Part shown: positions 50,645-58,764 of the stretch, in pieces | How the letters are laid out: the number at the start of each line of letters is the position of its first letter | Position numbering within the stretch: position 1 is the stretch's first letter | NCBI GenBank assembly: GCA_002305045.1 | Contig: DBPX01000016.1 | Span: forward strand, 245,872-309,871 | Length of the DNA stretch: 64,000 nt | Direction of reading: 5' to 3' | Source of the DNA: Ruminococcus sp. UBA1409 | GTDB taxonomy: Bacteria; Bacillota; Clostridia; Oscillospirales; Ruminococcaceae | The notes under the pieces: model-generated | Seen by the model: the letters and a program-made list of their open reading frames with translations, nothing else | The model's database searches: none | What the model was told of the DNA's origin: nothing | Position numbers and translations under genes: made by a program

Positions 50645-51574
50645 TTACTCTAAAACAGTTCCTTTTTTTATCGGATGACCCAAAAGGTAGGCTTTGGCAG
50701 GCATCCTCTTTCCGCCCTCAGCCTGTACCTCGGTGAGCCGTACCGAGCCTCTCCCGCAGGCAACGGTGAAGTCCTGAGAATCCAAAACCGTCCCCGGAGC
50801 GTGACAGGAGTCCCTGTCAACAAGCTCACAGCGGTATATTTTAAGCTTTTTGCCGTCTATAACACACTCGGCACAGGGCCAGTCGCTAAGACCCATTATC
50901 ATATGGAAAACCCTTTCCGCCGGCATATCGAAGCTTATCCTGCTCATCGACCTTGTCAAAACGGGGGCAAGAGAGACTCCCGACTCGTCCTGCTTTATGG
51001 GAGCTATCTCGTTTTTTTCAAGACCCGAAAGAGTCTTTACAAGAAGCTCTGCTCCGACATGGGAGAGCCTTTGGTAGTACTCCGACGCCGTCTCGCTGAA
51101 ATCAAGCTTCACCGGCTGCTGCAGAAGAATGTCCCCGGCGTCCATCTTTTCTGACATAAGCATGGTGGTTATCCCGCCGTACTCGTCGCCGTTTATCACC
51201 GTCCACTGTATCGGGGCGGCTCCACGGTAGCTGGGAAGAAGCGAGCCGTGGACATTTACGCAGCCAAGCCGTGGGATGTTTAGTATCTCGGGCGGAAGAA
51301 GCTTTCCGTATGCGACTACTACAATAACATCAGGCTGGAGCGAGATTATAATACCGGCATACTCGGCTGTCTCCCTTTTTAGGGACGCCGGCTGATATAC
51401 GGTAATCCCTTCCTTTAGGGCGTACTCCTTGACAGGAGAGGCGCAGAGCCTGTTTCCCCTGCCCTTTGGCTTGTCGGTCTGGGTGAACACCGCCGCAACC
51501 TCGTGTCCGGCATCGCAAAGAGCCTTCAGCGAGACCAGTGCAAAGTCGGGCGTGCCCATAAAAACTATTCTCAT
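50645..51574 (-). CDS. fmt: Methionyl-tRNA formyltransferase
   Basis: Fmt formylates initiator Met-tRNA using 10-formyl-THF. The 309-residue protein shows RIVFMGTPDFALVSL, the VVVAYGKLLPPEIL segment, the catalytic CVNVHGSLLPSYRGAAPIQW with Asn and His, and the later MLMSEKMDAGDILL. The C-terminal OB domain reads KLKIYRCELVD and PGTVLD. The ATG at 51574 is preferred over the preceding TTG because GGAG lies at a suitable distance. Next to def, as usual. Confidence 0.96.
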   Translation of the reverse strand: MRIVFMGTPDFALVSLKALCDAGHEVAAVFTQTDKPKGRGNRLCASPVKEYALKEGITVYQPASLKRETAEYAGIIISLQPDVIVVVAYGKLLPPEILNIPRLGCVNVHGSLLPSYRGAAPIQWTVINGDEYGGITTMLMSEKMDAGDILLQQPVKLDFSETASEYYQRLSHVGAELLVKTLSGLEKNEIAPIKQDESGVSLAPVLTRSMSRISFDMPAERVFHMIMGLSDWPCAECVIDGKKLKIYRCELVDRDSCHAPGTVLDSQDFTVACGRGSVRLTEVQAEGGKRMPAKAYLLGHPIKKGTVLE

Positions 51575-51600
51575 CAAATCTCCGTCCTTTCGCTTTTTGC

Positions 51601-52077
51601 TCAGGAGTCAGCCTCGTTGTCCTCCTCGACATACGGCTCCTCTATAGACGACGGGAGAGTCCTTCCCTCCAGATGGTCAAGCTCATGGCAGACGCATCTT
51701 GCAAAGAGGTCGCTTACCTCCCTTTCGTACCACTCGCCGAACCTGTCCTGAGCCTTGAATCTAAGGGACTTTGGCCTTGTGACATAGCCGTAAAGCTCAG
51801 GGTAGGACAGACACCCCTCGGTGCCGTACTGAGTCTCCTCAGAGCGCCAGACAATCTCCGGGTTGATAAGCTCGACATAGTCCTCGCCGACATCTATAAC
51901 CACCGCACGCCTGATGATTCCAACCTGCGGAGCGGCAAGCCCCACGCCGTCAGCCTTGTACATGGTTTCCTTCATATCGTCAAGAAGCTGGGCAAGCCTT
52001 GCGTCAAACCTGTCGACCGGCTTGCAGACCTTCAAAAGGACGGGATCGCCGTCTGTTGCTATTTTGCGAAGAGCCAT
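51601..52077 (-). CDS. def: Peptide deformylase
   Basis: Def removes the N-formyl group from nascent proteins. The 158-residue type I-like enzyme has all three motifs: GVGLAAPQVG, EGCLSYPE with the metal Cys, and CHELDHLEGR with the two His and catalytic Glu. AAAGGAATG precedes the ATG at a normal distance. It lies between priA and fmt, the same order as in Bacillus. Confidence 0.96.
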   Translation of the reverse strand: MALRKIATDGDPVLLKVCKPVDRFDARLAQLLDDMKETMYKADGVGLAAPQVGIIRRAVVIDVGEDYVELINPEIVWRSEETQYGTEGCLSYPELYGYVTRPKSLRFKAQDRFGEWYEREVSDLFARCVCHELDHLEGRTLPSSIEEPYVEEDNEADS

Positions 52078-52127
52078 TTAAAACATTCCTTTCATTATAT
52101 GAAAATGCACTGACAAAAATATGCAAA

Positions 52128-54575
52128 TCAGATTCCGTTCATATCCGCATAGATTCTGAGCTTCGCAAGACTCCTTTTCTTGGAGCCTTCAATCAGAAGC
52201 TCGGAGATGAACTCCCTGAGCTCCCGGCAGTTTTTGCACTTTAGGGTAAGGCAGTAGCGGTATCTGCCGTTTATCCTGCCAAGGCCCTGCTTAGCCGGTC
52301 CCAGAACCAAAAGCGGGAAGGAGGGCTTCAATTTTGAAAGCCTCTCTTTCATCATGGAAATAAGCTCGTTTGCACCCGCAAGAGCGTCACGCTCAAGCTC
52401 GGAGCTTACTACAAGCCGGCAGATGTCGCAAAACGGAGGATATATGAGCTCCCTCCTGAGAGCTATCTCTCCCTCGTAGAAGCTTCGGTAGTCCTGCCTT
52501 GACGCCAGAGTGATTATATGATGCTCAGGCAAAAAGGTCTGGATGTATGCAACAGCCTCCTCGCTGTCCCGTCCTCCCCTGCCGCAGACCTGAGTCAGAA
52601 GCGAGAAGGTCCTCTCGTAGCTTTTATAGTCTCCTGCGAACAGGGAGCTGTCAAGCGAGATGACTCCGACGGTAGTTACCCTCGGAAAATCAAGACCCTT
52701 TGCTATCATCTGAGTGCCTATCATGATGTCATACTCGCCTTTTTCAAACGCCGCAAAGCCCTCCTCGTAGGCATACCGTGAGCCAGTGGTGTCAGCGTCC
52801 ATCCTTAACACCCTGGCATTGGGGAAGGAGGAAGCCAGCTCCTCCTCAAGACGCTGAGTGCCGAGTCCCACGAGCCTGAGCTTATCGCTCCCGCAGCTTG
52901 GACAGAGTCCTGTATAGCTCTCATAGTAGCCGCAGTAGTGGCACATAAGCTTGCCGTTAGACTTGTGATAGGTCAAGGGAAGCAGGCATTTCGGACATTT
53001 TAGTGCGCTCTTGCAGCCAAGACAGGTGACGGTGGTGTTGTATCCCCTGCGGTTGAGAAGGAGTATGGACTTGTTTCCCTTTTCCATTTCCTCCCTGATT
53101 CTTCTTACCATGTCAAGGCAGAATATACCGTCGTTTCCCGATTCAGCCTCGGTAATCATGTCAGCCACAACCACCTGAGGCAGCCTGTTCCCACCGTAGC
53201 GGTGACTAAGCTCGAACAGGCGGTATCTTCCTATGACGGCAAGATGATAGGTCTCAAGCGAGGGAGTTGCCGACGCCATCAGCAAAAGGGCGTTATGGGC
53301 TGCACACCTTTTTTTGGCGACCTCCCTGGCGTGATACCTAGGAGACCTGTCCGACCTGTAGCTCTGCTCGCCCTCCTCGTCAAGGATTATGACTCCGATG
53401 TTTTCAAGAGGGGCAAATACTGCGCTTCTTGTTCCTATTACGATTCTGACCCCGCCACGCCTTATTCTTTTGAACTCGTCCATCCGTCTGCCGAGGGACA
53501 GCCCAGAGTGCAAAACTGCGATATCCTCTTTGAAGGCGGACATGAACCGCCTAACCGTCTGAGGGGTGAGGGCTATCTCCGGCACGAGCATCAGGGCGGT
53601 TTTCCCCATGTCCAGAACATGGCTTATAAGGCTTATGAAAACAGCCGTCTTTCCGCTCCCGGTGACGCCGTGCAAAAGTGCTCCCGAGGGCTTATTTTCA
53701 TCAGCCATCAGGGAAAGCCCCTTAAAGACCTCGCTTTGCTCGTCGGTCAGAACCGGCTTTTGCAAAGGCTCGCACAGCTCTCTCTTGGGAACTCTTAACG
53801 CCTCGTAGCGGTACTCCTTAAGAATCCCCTTTTTTATCATATTCGTTACAATCGTCGTTGTTATTGTTAAATAGTAGCAAAGCTCCTTTACCGAGGCGGT
53901 CTCGTTTTCCTCCAAGAACTCAACCACGGCTCTTTGCTTCTGGCTGGACGCCTTTTTCTCCGGCTGCATATAATCCTCAGCCAGTCTGACCATTCTTATA
54001 GTCTCGTCCGAAACACGCCGCTTAAAGCTGCTTTCCTCCTCGATAATCCCCTTTTCCACAAGGGAGTCTACAACCTCCCGCTTGCCAGGGCTTGACGAGC
54101 AGTCGAGCAAGGCGTCAATCTCCCGCTGCCCGGACGCCTGCAAAAGCGCCTCGTACAAAAGCTGCTCCTGCGGCTCCAGCTCCACATCGGGGCGGTGGTT
54201 GGATAAACGGTAGCTGCTTTTTTTCTCGACGGAATAGCCTGCCGGGACAACCGTCCTGTACGCCTCGTAGAAGGTGCAAAAGGTCCTTTCCTTCAGCCAT
54301 CGGACAAGCTCCAAAAGCTCCTCGCTTAAAAGCGGCTCCCTGTCTACAAGGCTTAAAATAGGCTTTATACCCTCCTTGGGAGAATCGTCCCCCAAAAGCT
54401 GGGTGACAAGGCATATTCTTTTTTCGTTCGACCTCCCGAAAGGGGCAAGCACCCTCATTCCCGGCTTTAAAATGCCCAAAAGAGCGTCCGGGTATTTGTA
54501 GGTATACTCAAGGTCAAAGGCATACGCAGCTCCGAATACAGCCAGCTTTGCAAGATGGTCAACGCCGCAGCTCAT
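52128..54575 (-). CDS. priA: Primosomal replication-restart helicase PriA
   Basis: PriA recognises abandoned forks and reloads the replisome. The 815-residue protein has the N-terminal DNA-binding domains (about residues 1-200), Walker A HGVTGSGKTAVF, Walker B IILDEEGEQSYRSD (DEEG in place of DEEH) and a zinc-binding insert with eight Cys (CLGCKSALKCPKC through CHYC to CPSC). Helicase motif V lies around GTQMIAKGLDFP, motif VI is the QVCGRGGR block, where related PriA proteins usually read AGRAGR. The change of His to Gly in the DExH box is worth a check. Downstream of rpoZ; the usual coaBC between them is missing. Confidence 0.93.
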   Translation of the reverse strand: MSCGVDHLAKLAVFGAAYAFDLEYTYKYPDALLGILKPGMRVLAPFGRSNEKRICLVTQLLGDDSPKEGIKPILSLVDREPLLSEELLELVRWLKERTFCTFYEAYRTVVPAGYSVEKKSSYRLSNHRPDVELEPQEQLLYEALLQASGQREIDALLDCSSSPGKREVVDSLVEKGIIEEESSFKRRVSDETIRMVRLAEDYMQPEKKASSQKQRAVVEFLEENETASVKELCYYLTITTTIVTNMIKKGILKEYRYEALRVPKRELCEPLQKPVLTDEQSEVFKGLSLMADENKPSGALLHGVTGSGKTAVFISLISHVLDMGKTALMLVPEIALTPQTVRRFMSAFKEDIAVLHSGLSLGRRMDEFKRIRRGGVRIVIGTRSAVFAPLENIGVIILDEEGEQSYRSDRSPRYHAREVAKKRCAAHNALLLMASATPSLETYHLAVIGRYRLFELSHRYGGNRLPQVVVADMITEAESGNDGIFCLDMVRRIREEMEKGNKSILLLNRRGYNTTVTCLGCKSALKCPKCLLPLTYHKSNGKLMCHYCGYYESYTGLCPSCGSDKLRLVGLGTQRLEEELASSFPNARVLRMDADTTGSRYAYEEGFAAFEKGEYDIMIGTQMIAKGLDFPRVTTVGVISLDSSLFAGDYKSYERTFSLLTQVCGRGGRDSEEAVAYIQTFLPEHHIITLASRQDYRSFYEGEIALRRELIYPPFCDICRLVVSSELERDALAGANELISMMKERLSKLKPSFPLLVLGPAKQGLGRINGRYRYCLTLKCKNCRELREFISELLIEGSKKRSLAKLRIYADMNGI

Positions 54576-54578
54576 CGC

Positions 54579-54791
54579 TTAGGGCTTTCTTCTCAGCGAG
54601 GGGTCCTCTACCAGCCTGTACTCGCCGTTCGCAAACTGCTCTACAGCCGTTCCGACCGGCTTCTTGTTTATTATGAGCTTTTCGCTGTAGGCGTCGTCGA
54701 TTATCTCCCTGGCACGCTTAGCCACGGCGATAACCAAAGAGTATGTACTCTCACCATTCTTTAAAATCTGCGAGCTTGACGGTCTTAACAT
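54579..54791 (-). CDS. rpoZ: RNA polymerase omega subunit
   Basis: Omega assists folding and assembly of the beta-prime subunit. The 70-residue protein retains YSLVIAVAKRAREI near residue 17, the hallmark segment, followed by KPVGTAVEQFANGEYRLVED. Its start overlaps the end of gmk by 7 bases, as expected for the gmk-rpoZ pair. The short length is normal for Firmicutes. Confidence 0.92.
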   Translation of the reverse strand: MLRPSSSQILKNGESTYSLVIAVAKRAREIIDDAYSEKLIINKKPVGTAVEQFANGEYRLVEDPSLRRKP

Positions 54792-55411
54792 CTTTTAAGC
54801 ACTCCTTTAATCAAATCCTTATTCTGTCTGACTCCCAGTCTGGCTGCCTTCATGATAGAAAGCATATCCTGGACTGCCTCATCAAGACGGTCGTTTACAA
54901 AAACATAGTCATAGTTGCAGGCAAGGCTTATCTCCCTCATCGCCTGAGAGACCCGCTTGTCGATAACCTCCAAGCTGTCCGTCCCTCTTTTTATAAGCCT
55001 GGTTTTAAGCTCCTCGACAGAGGGCGGAAGCATGAATATCAAAACAGCCTCGGGATAAAGAGCCTTGACCATCATGGCGCCGGCTGTCTCTATCTCCAGT
55101 ATGACATCCGAGCCGGAATCAAGTGCGCTCATCACCCTGTCCTTTGGAGTTCCGTAGTAGTTATCCACAAAGATGGCGTACTCCAGCATTCCGCCTGTTC
55201 TTACAAGCTCGTTAAAGCTCTCCTTGGTGACAAAATGATAGTCAACTCCGTCCACCTCGCCGGGACGGGGCTGCCTTGTCGTGGCGGAAACCGAGAACAC
55301 AAGCCTTGAGGACGCCTTTCTGACCTCCTTCAAAACCGTTCCCTTTCCGCATCCAGAGGGCGCAGAGAAAACATAAAGCGTCCCCCTTTGAACACTGCCT
55401 TTATCGCTCAT
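54785..55411 (-). CDS. gmk: Guanylate kinase
   Basis: Gmk phosphorylates GMP to GDP. The 208-residue protein has the P-loop SAPSGCGKGTVL, the GMP-site segment SVSATTRQPRPGEVDGVDYHFV, and the lid and base contacts in IFMLPPSVEELKTRL and RLIKRGTD. It sits between remA and rpoZ as in Bacillus. GuaA, which makes its substrate, is elsewhere in the same window. Confidence 0.96.
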   Translation of the reverse strand: MSDKGSVQRGTLYVFSAPSGCGKGTVLKEVRKASSRLVFSVSATTRQPRPGEVDGVDYHFVTKESFNELVRTGGMLEYAIFVDNYYGTPKDRVMSALDSGSDVILEIETAGAMMVKALYPEAVLIFMLPPSVEELKTRLIKRGTDSLEVIDKRVSQAMREISLACNYDYVFVNDRLDEAVQDMLSIMKAARLGVRQNKDLIKGVLKRC

Positions 55412-55468
55412 AAATCCAACCCACGGCTCTTGCTGAGCAAAAGCCTCCTTTCTAAGCCCAAAATACCC

Positions 55469-55717
55469 TCAGGCTTCTTCTTTTGCATCTATTCCGAGAA
55501 TATACTCGCTGCTTCTGGAGGAGAGCAGAACATGGTCGCTCGTGGTGACTATCACCGACTTCGTTTTCTTGCCGTAGGTGCAGTCAATCAGGGAGCCTCT
55601 GTCCCTCGCCTCCTGAATAAGCCTTTTAATCGGCGAGGAGTCCGGCGAGCAGACGGACACCACCTTATCGCAGGCGACATAGCAGGAATAGCCTATGCTT
55701 AACATACCGGTATTCAT
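55469..55717 (-). CDS. remA: RemA-like extracellular-matrix regulator (DUF370)
   Basis: RemA is a DNA-binding ring-forming activator of matrix and osmoprotection genes in Bacillus. The 82-residue protein keeps the family pattern: IGYSCYVACDKVVSVCSP, DSSPIKRLIQEARDRGSLIDCTYGKKTKSVIVT and SDHVLLSS, including the Arg residues used for DNA contact. Its three N-terminal Cys are unusual compared with Bacillus RemA. GGGAGG precedes the ATG. Gene order remA-gmk-rpoZ confirms the call. Confidence 0.92.
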   Translation of the reverse strand: MNTGMLSIGYSCYVACDKVVSVCSPDSSPIKRLIQEARDRGSLIDCTYGKKTKSVIVTTSDHVLLSSRSSEYILGIDAKEEA

Positions 55718-55728
55718 ACATCCTCCCG

Positions 55729-56607
55729 CTACTCTATGTTCTGAAGCTGCTCTCTTAGCTTCTCTATGGTTGCCTTAAGCTCGACGACATTCCTTGTTAT
55801 CTCGAGGTCGGAGCATTTTGAGCCTGTCGTGTTGACCTCCCGGTTCATCTCCTGGACCAAAAAGTCAAGCCTTTTTCCTATCGGGGAATCGCTGTCAAGA
55901 AGCTCCCCAAACGCCTCTATATGGCTTTTGAGCCTGACAAGCTCCTCGTCGACGGCGGTTTTGTCCGCAAAGATTGCAGCCTCTGTCAGGACCCTGGAAT
56001 CGTCTATCCCTCTGTCTCCCAAAAGCTCTGAAAGACGCTGATAGAGCCTCTGCCTATACTCGCCTACGACCTCCGGGCTTCTTTTTTCTATCAGAGCAGC
56101 CGTTTCGCTTATATGCTCAAGCTTTTCTCTCATGTCTGCGGCAAGCCGCCCGCCCTCCGACCTTCTCATCTCGATAAAGCCCTCTAATGCCTTTTGGGCA
56201 ACCTTGATGACCTGCTCGGTCAAAAGGCTTTCATCAGACTCCAGCTTTGTCAGGGTGAAAATGTCGGGTATTCTTAAAAGCATGGACAAGGACAGGTCGT
56301 CCTTAATTCCAAGCTCGCCGTTAGCCTCCCTGAGTGCGGATATATATCCGGCGGCAAGGGGAGTATTGACCCTGACCGAAAGGTCGGATTGACCCTGCGG
56401 CTGGACGCTTACATAAACCTCCACCTTTCCCCTAGCTATTGATTTAGCGAGCAGCGACTTGAGCCTGTCCTCCAAAAAGGCAAGCTGCCTGGGAAGCTTT
56501 GAGCTAAACTCAAAAAACTTGTGATTGACGCTCCTTAGCTCGACGGTTATCTCTCTCTGCTCAAAAAGCTCTCTTGCCCTGCCGTAGCCTGTCATGCTTC
56601 TTGGCAC
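55729..56607 (-). CDS. YicC-family endoribonuclease-like protein
   Basis: The 292-residue protein shows the YicC_N start (RSMTGYGRA, EITVELRSVNHKFFEFSSKLPR) and the C-terminal DUF1732 end (SPIGKRLDFLVQEMNREVNTTGSKC, LKATIEKLREQLQNIE). YicC proteins are linked to RNA decay and stationary-phase survival. A GTG start at 56607 has AAGGAGG upstream. It is the first gene of the long housekeeping operon, as yloC heads it in Bacillus. Confidence 0.94.
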   Translation of the reverse strand: MPRSMTGYGRARELFEQREITVELRSVNHKFFEFSSKLPRQLAFLEDRLKSLLAKSIARGKVEVYVSVQPQGQSDLSVRVNTPLAAGYISALREANGELGIKDDLSLSMLLRIPDIFTLTKLESDESLLTEQVIKVAQKALEGFIEMRRSEGGRLAADMREKLEHISETAALIEKRSPEVVGEYRQRLYQRLSELLGDRGIDDSRVLTEAAIFADKTAVDEELVRLKSHIEAFGELLDSDSPIGKRLDFLVQEMNREVNTTGSKCSDLEITRNVVELKATIEKLREQLQNIE

Positions 56608-56769
56608 AACGGCTCACCTCCTTATAATCCTTATGCACTGAAATATGCCCGCACGGATGAGCTTTTAATAATCGGCTCGCTTATTTGGAGTGCCGTCCCG
56701 GTCTTGAGCCGAGCTGTAATAAGCTGCCATCAATGGCATTATGGGCATAGTACATCTACTTTAAATTGT

Positions 56770-56798
56770 ATTATAACACATCCGCTCAGATAAAGCAA
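56770..56798 (-). promoter_or_regulatory. Promoter of the yicC-remA-gmk housekeeping operon
   Basis: On the minus strand TTGCTT (56793-56798), 17 bp, perfect TATAAT (56770-56775). Confidence 0.7.
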
Positions 56799-56854
56799 GT
56801 TTAAAAGGTAAAATTAAGGTTACAGCATTGTTACAAACCTAGCCATAAGGCTCC

Positions 56855-56884
56855 TTGACATATGTCAGAGTGCGGTGCTATAAT
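56855..56884 (+). promoter_or_regulatory. Promoter of the HD gene with embedded palindrome
   Basis: Perfect TTGACA (56855-56860) and TATAAT (56879-56884), 18-bp spacer. The 12-bp palindrome TGACATATGTCA (56856-56867) overlaps the -35 box, a natural operator position. Confidence 0.75.
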
Positions 56885-56924
56885 ATCACTTGGCTGACGC
56901 CGATTATTTTTAAGGAGTGAGCTT

Positions 56925-57527
56925 ATGACCGAGAAGGCTCTTTTATTTAAGGAAAAATTTATTAAAATATATAAGGAAAACATCACAAGAGATGGTCAGG
57001 ACAGGCTGCTTGAGTACCTTTGCTCCAAGGGGTGTGACTTCTTCACAGCCCCCGCCTCGACAAGATTCCACTGCGCCTACGAGGGGGGTCTTTGCGAGCA
57101 CAGCATAAATGTCTACAACTGCCTTTTGTCCTATCTTGAAAGCGACAGAGTGGCAAAGGGCTTCGGTCTGAGCTACAGCAAGGAGTCTATAGCCATAACC
57201 GCACTCCTGCATGATGTCTGCAAGATAAACACATACTCCCCGAGCTTTAGAAACGCAAAGAACGAAAAAACCGGCCAGTGGGAGAAGGTCCCATATTACG
57301 AGTACAACGACACCCTCCCCTACGGTCACGGGGAGAAATCCGTCTACATAATAAGCGGCTTCATGAGACTCAGCCGTGAGGAGGCTATGGCTATCCGCTG
57401 GCATATGGGCTTTTCGGGAGAGGAAAATGTCAAGCTGGTCGGGACGGCTCTTGAGATGTATCCTCTGGCGCTGGCGCTGAGCATTGCGGACTCCGAGGCT
57501 TCAAAGCTGGTAGAAAAAAACAGCTAG
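56925..57527 (+). CDS. HD-domain phosphohydrolase, unknown substrate
   Basis: The 200-residue protein has a single HD domain: His59 in CEHSINVY, His96-Asp97 in ALLHDVCKIN, and later His135 and His160 with Asp187 in SIADSEASKL. HD proteins hydrolyse nucleotides or phosphodiesters. Length and the RFHCAYEGGLCEHS segment resemble uncharacterised clostridial HD proteins, not RelA/SpoT or YqeK. AAGGAGTGAGC precedes the ATG. Stand-alone gene with its own strong promoter and terminator. Confidence 0.88.
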   Translation: MTEKALLFKEKFIKIYKENITRDGQDRLLEYLCSKGCDFFTAPASTRFHCAYEGGLCEHSINVYNCLLSYLESDRVAKGFGLSYSKESIAITALLHDVCKINTYSPSFRNAKNEKTGQWEKVPYYEYNDTLPYGHGEKSVYIISGFMRLSREEAMAIRWHMGFSGEENVKLVGTALEMYPLALALSIADSEASKLVEKNS

Positions 57528-57550
57528 GTGCTCGCCAAGAACACATTTAT

Positions 57551-57582
57551 CGCTCCGGGCTTTAATTCCCGGGGCGTTTTTA
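57551..57582 (+). terminator. Intrinsic terminator after the HD gene
   Basis: CGCTCCGGG pairs with CCCGGGGCG and is followed by five T. Confidence 0.85.
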
Positions 57583-57659
57583 TATCACCTAGGCATTAAA
57601 GCAAAGACAGCCTCATACTGTGCTGCGGGATGTAAGGGCATATAGCTTTCCATCCGTTT

Positions 57660-57694
57660 AAAAAACACACCGCAGGAATACTCCTACGGTGCGT
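57660..57694 (-). terminator. Intrinsic terminator after the GGGtGRT gene
   Basis: On the minus strand GCACCGTAGGA pairs with TCCTGCGGTGT, followed by a run of T. Confidence 0.85.
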
Positions 57695-57744
57695 CTGGCA
57701 TCTAAAATAGTATCTATAGCATTATACTTAGGCTGCCGGAAGGC

Positions 57745-58743
57745 TTACTTCATAGCCTCCTCAACCGCAACCGCACAGGCAACAGTAGCGCCGACCATCG
57801 GGTTGTTGCCCATTCCGATAAGACCCATCATCTCAACATGAGCTGGGACGGAGGAGGAGCCGGCAAACTGAGCGTCGGAGTGCATTCTTCCCATGGTGTC
57901 GGTCATGCCGTAGCTGGAGGGACCGGCTGCCATATTATCGGGGTGAAGGGTTCTTCCAGTTCCTCCGCCGGAGGCGACGGAGAAGTACTTGACGCCGTTC
58001 TCGTTACACCACTTCTTATAGGTTCCGGCAACGGGGTGCTGGAATCTTGTGGGGTTGGTGGAGTTTCCTGTGATGGAGACTCCGACATTCTCCCTCTTCA
58101 TTATGGCAACGCCCTCGGGGACATTGTCTGCGCCGTAGCACTTGACATCAGCCCTAGGACCGTTGGAATACGCCTTCTCGTAGACAACCTTAACCTCCTC
58201 GGTGAAGGGGTCAAACTCGGTCTCGACATAGGTGAAGCCGTTGATTCTGGAGATTATGAAGGCGGCGTCCTTTCCAAGGCCGTTGAGTATGACTCTTAAA
58301 GGCTTTACCCTTACCTTGTTTGCGTTAAGAGCTATCTTGATAGCTCCCTCGGCGGCTGCGAAGGACTCATGTCCCGCCAGGAAGCAGAAGCACTCGGTCT
58401 CCTCGGACAGAAGCATCTTGCCGAGGTTGCCGTGACCAAGACCGACCTTTCTGTTCTCGGCGACAGAGCCGGGAATGCAGAAGGACTGAAGTCCGATTCC
58501 GATTGCGGCAGCGGCGTCGGCAGCCTTTGTGCAGCCCTTCTTTATGGCTATGGCACAGCCGACGGTGTACGCCCAGACAGCGTTCTCAAAGCAGATAGGC
58601 TGGGTCTCTCTTACGATTTTATCGCAGTCGATGCCCTTTTCGAGTGTTATCTTCTTACACTCCTCGATGGAGGAAATGCCGTATTCGGCAAGCACAGAGC
58701 TAATCTTGTCAGCTCTTCTCTCATAATTCTCAAATAATGCCAT
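57745..58743 (-). CDS. GGGtGRT protein
   Basis: The 332-residue protein carries the motif that names its family, SGGGTGRTLHPDNMAAGPSSYG, at about residues 258-278. Other notable parts are TVGCAIAIKKGC, GLGHGNLGKMLL, FCFLAGHESFAAAEGAIK and the C-terminal HVEMMGLIGMGNNPMVGATVACAVA. Cys residues at about 40, 51, 63, 71, 89, 118 and 120 are many for its size. The family is widespread in anaerobes, without an established biochemical role, and is regularly paired with the scaffold protein encoded 21 bases upstream. I infer a joint function in metal-cluster handling; this is not proven. Confidence 0.92.
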   Translation of the reverse strand: MALFENYERRADKISSVLAEYGISSIEECKKITLEKGIDCDKIVRETQPICFENAVWAYTVGCAIAIKKGCTKAADAAAAIGIGLQSFCIPGSVAENRKVGLGHGNLGKMLLSEETECFCFLAGHESFAAAEGAIKIALNANKVRVKPLRVILNGLGKDAAFIISRINGFTYVETEFDPFTEEVKVVYEKAYSNGPRADVKCYGADNVPEGVAIMKRENVGVSITGNSTNPTRFQHPVAGTYKKWCNENGVKYFSVASGGGTGRTLHPDNMAAGPSSYGMTDTMGRMHSDAQFAGSSSVPAHVEMMGLIGMGNNPMVGATVACAVAVEEAMK

Positions 58744-58764
58744 TTTGTTAGCCTCCTATACCTA

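Larger units (their letters stand above)
56608..56924. other. Divergent intergenic region between yicC and the HD gene
   Basis: No gene. It holds two back-to-back promoters (annotated) and a leader of about 155 bases upstream of yicC containing TCGGCTC/GAGCCGA arms near 56663-56720, possibly an attenuating fold. Confidence 0.5.
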
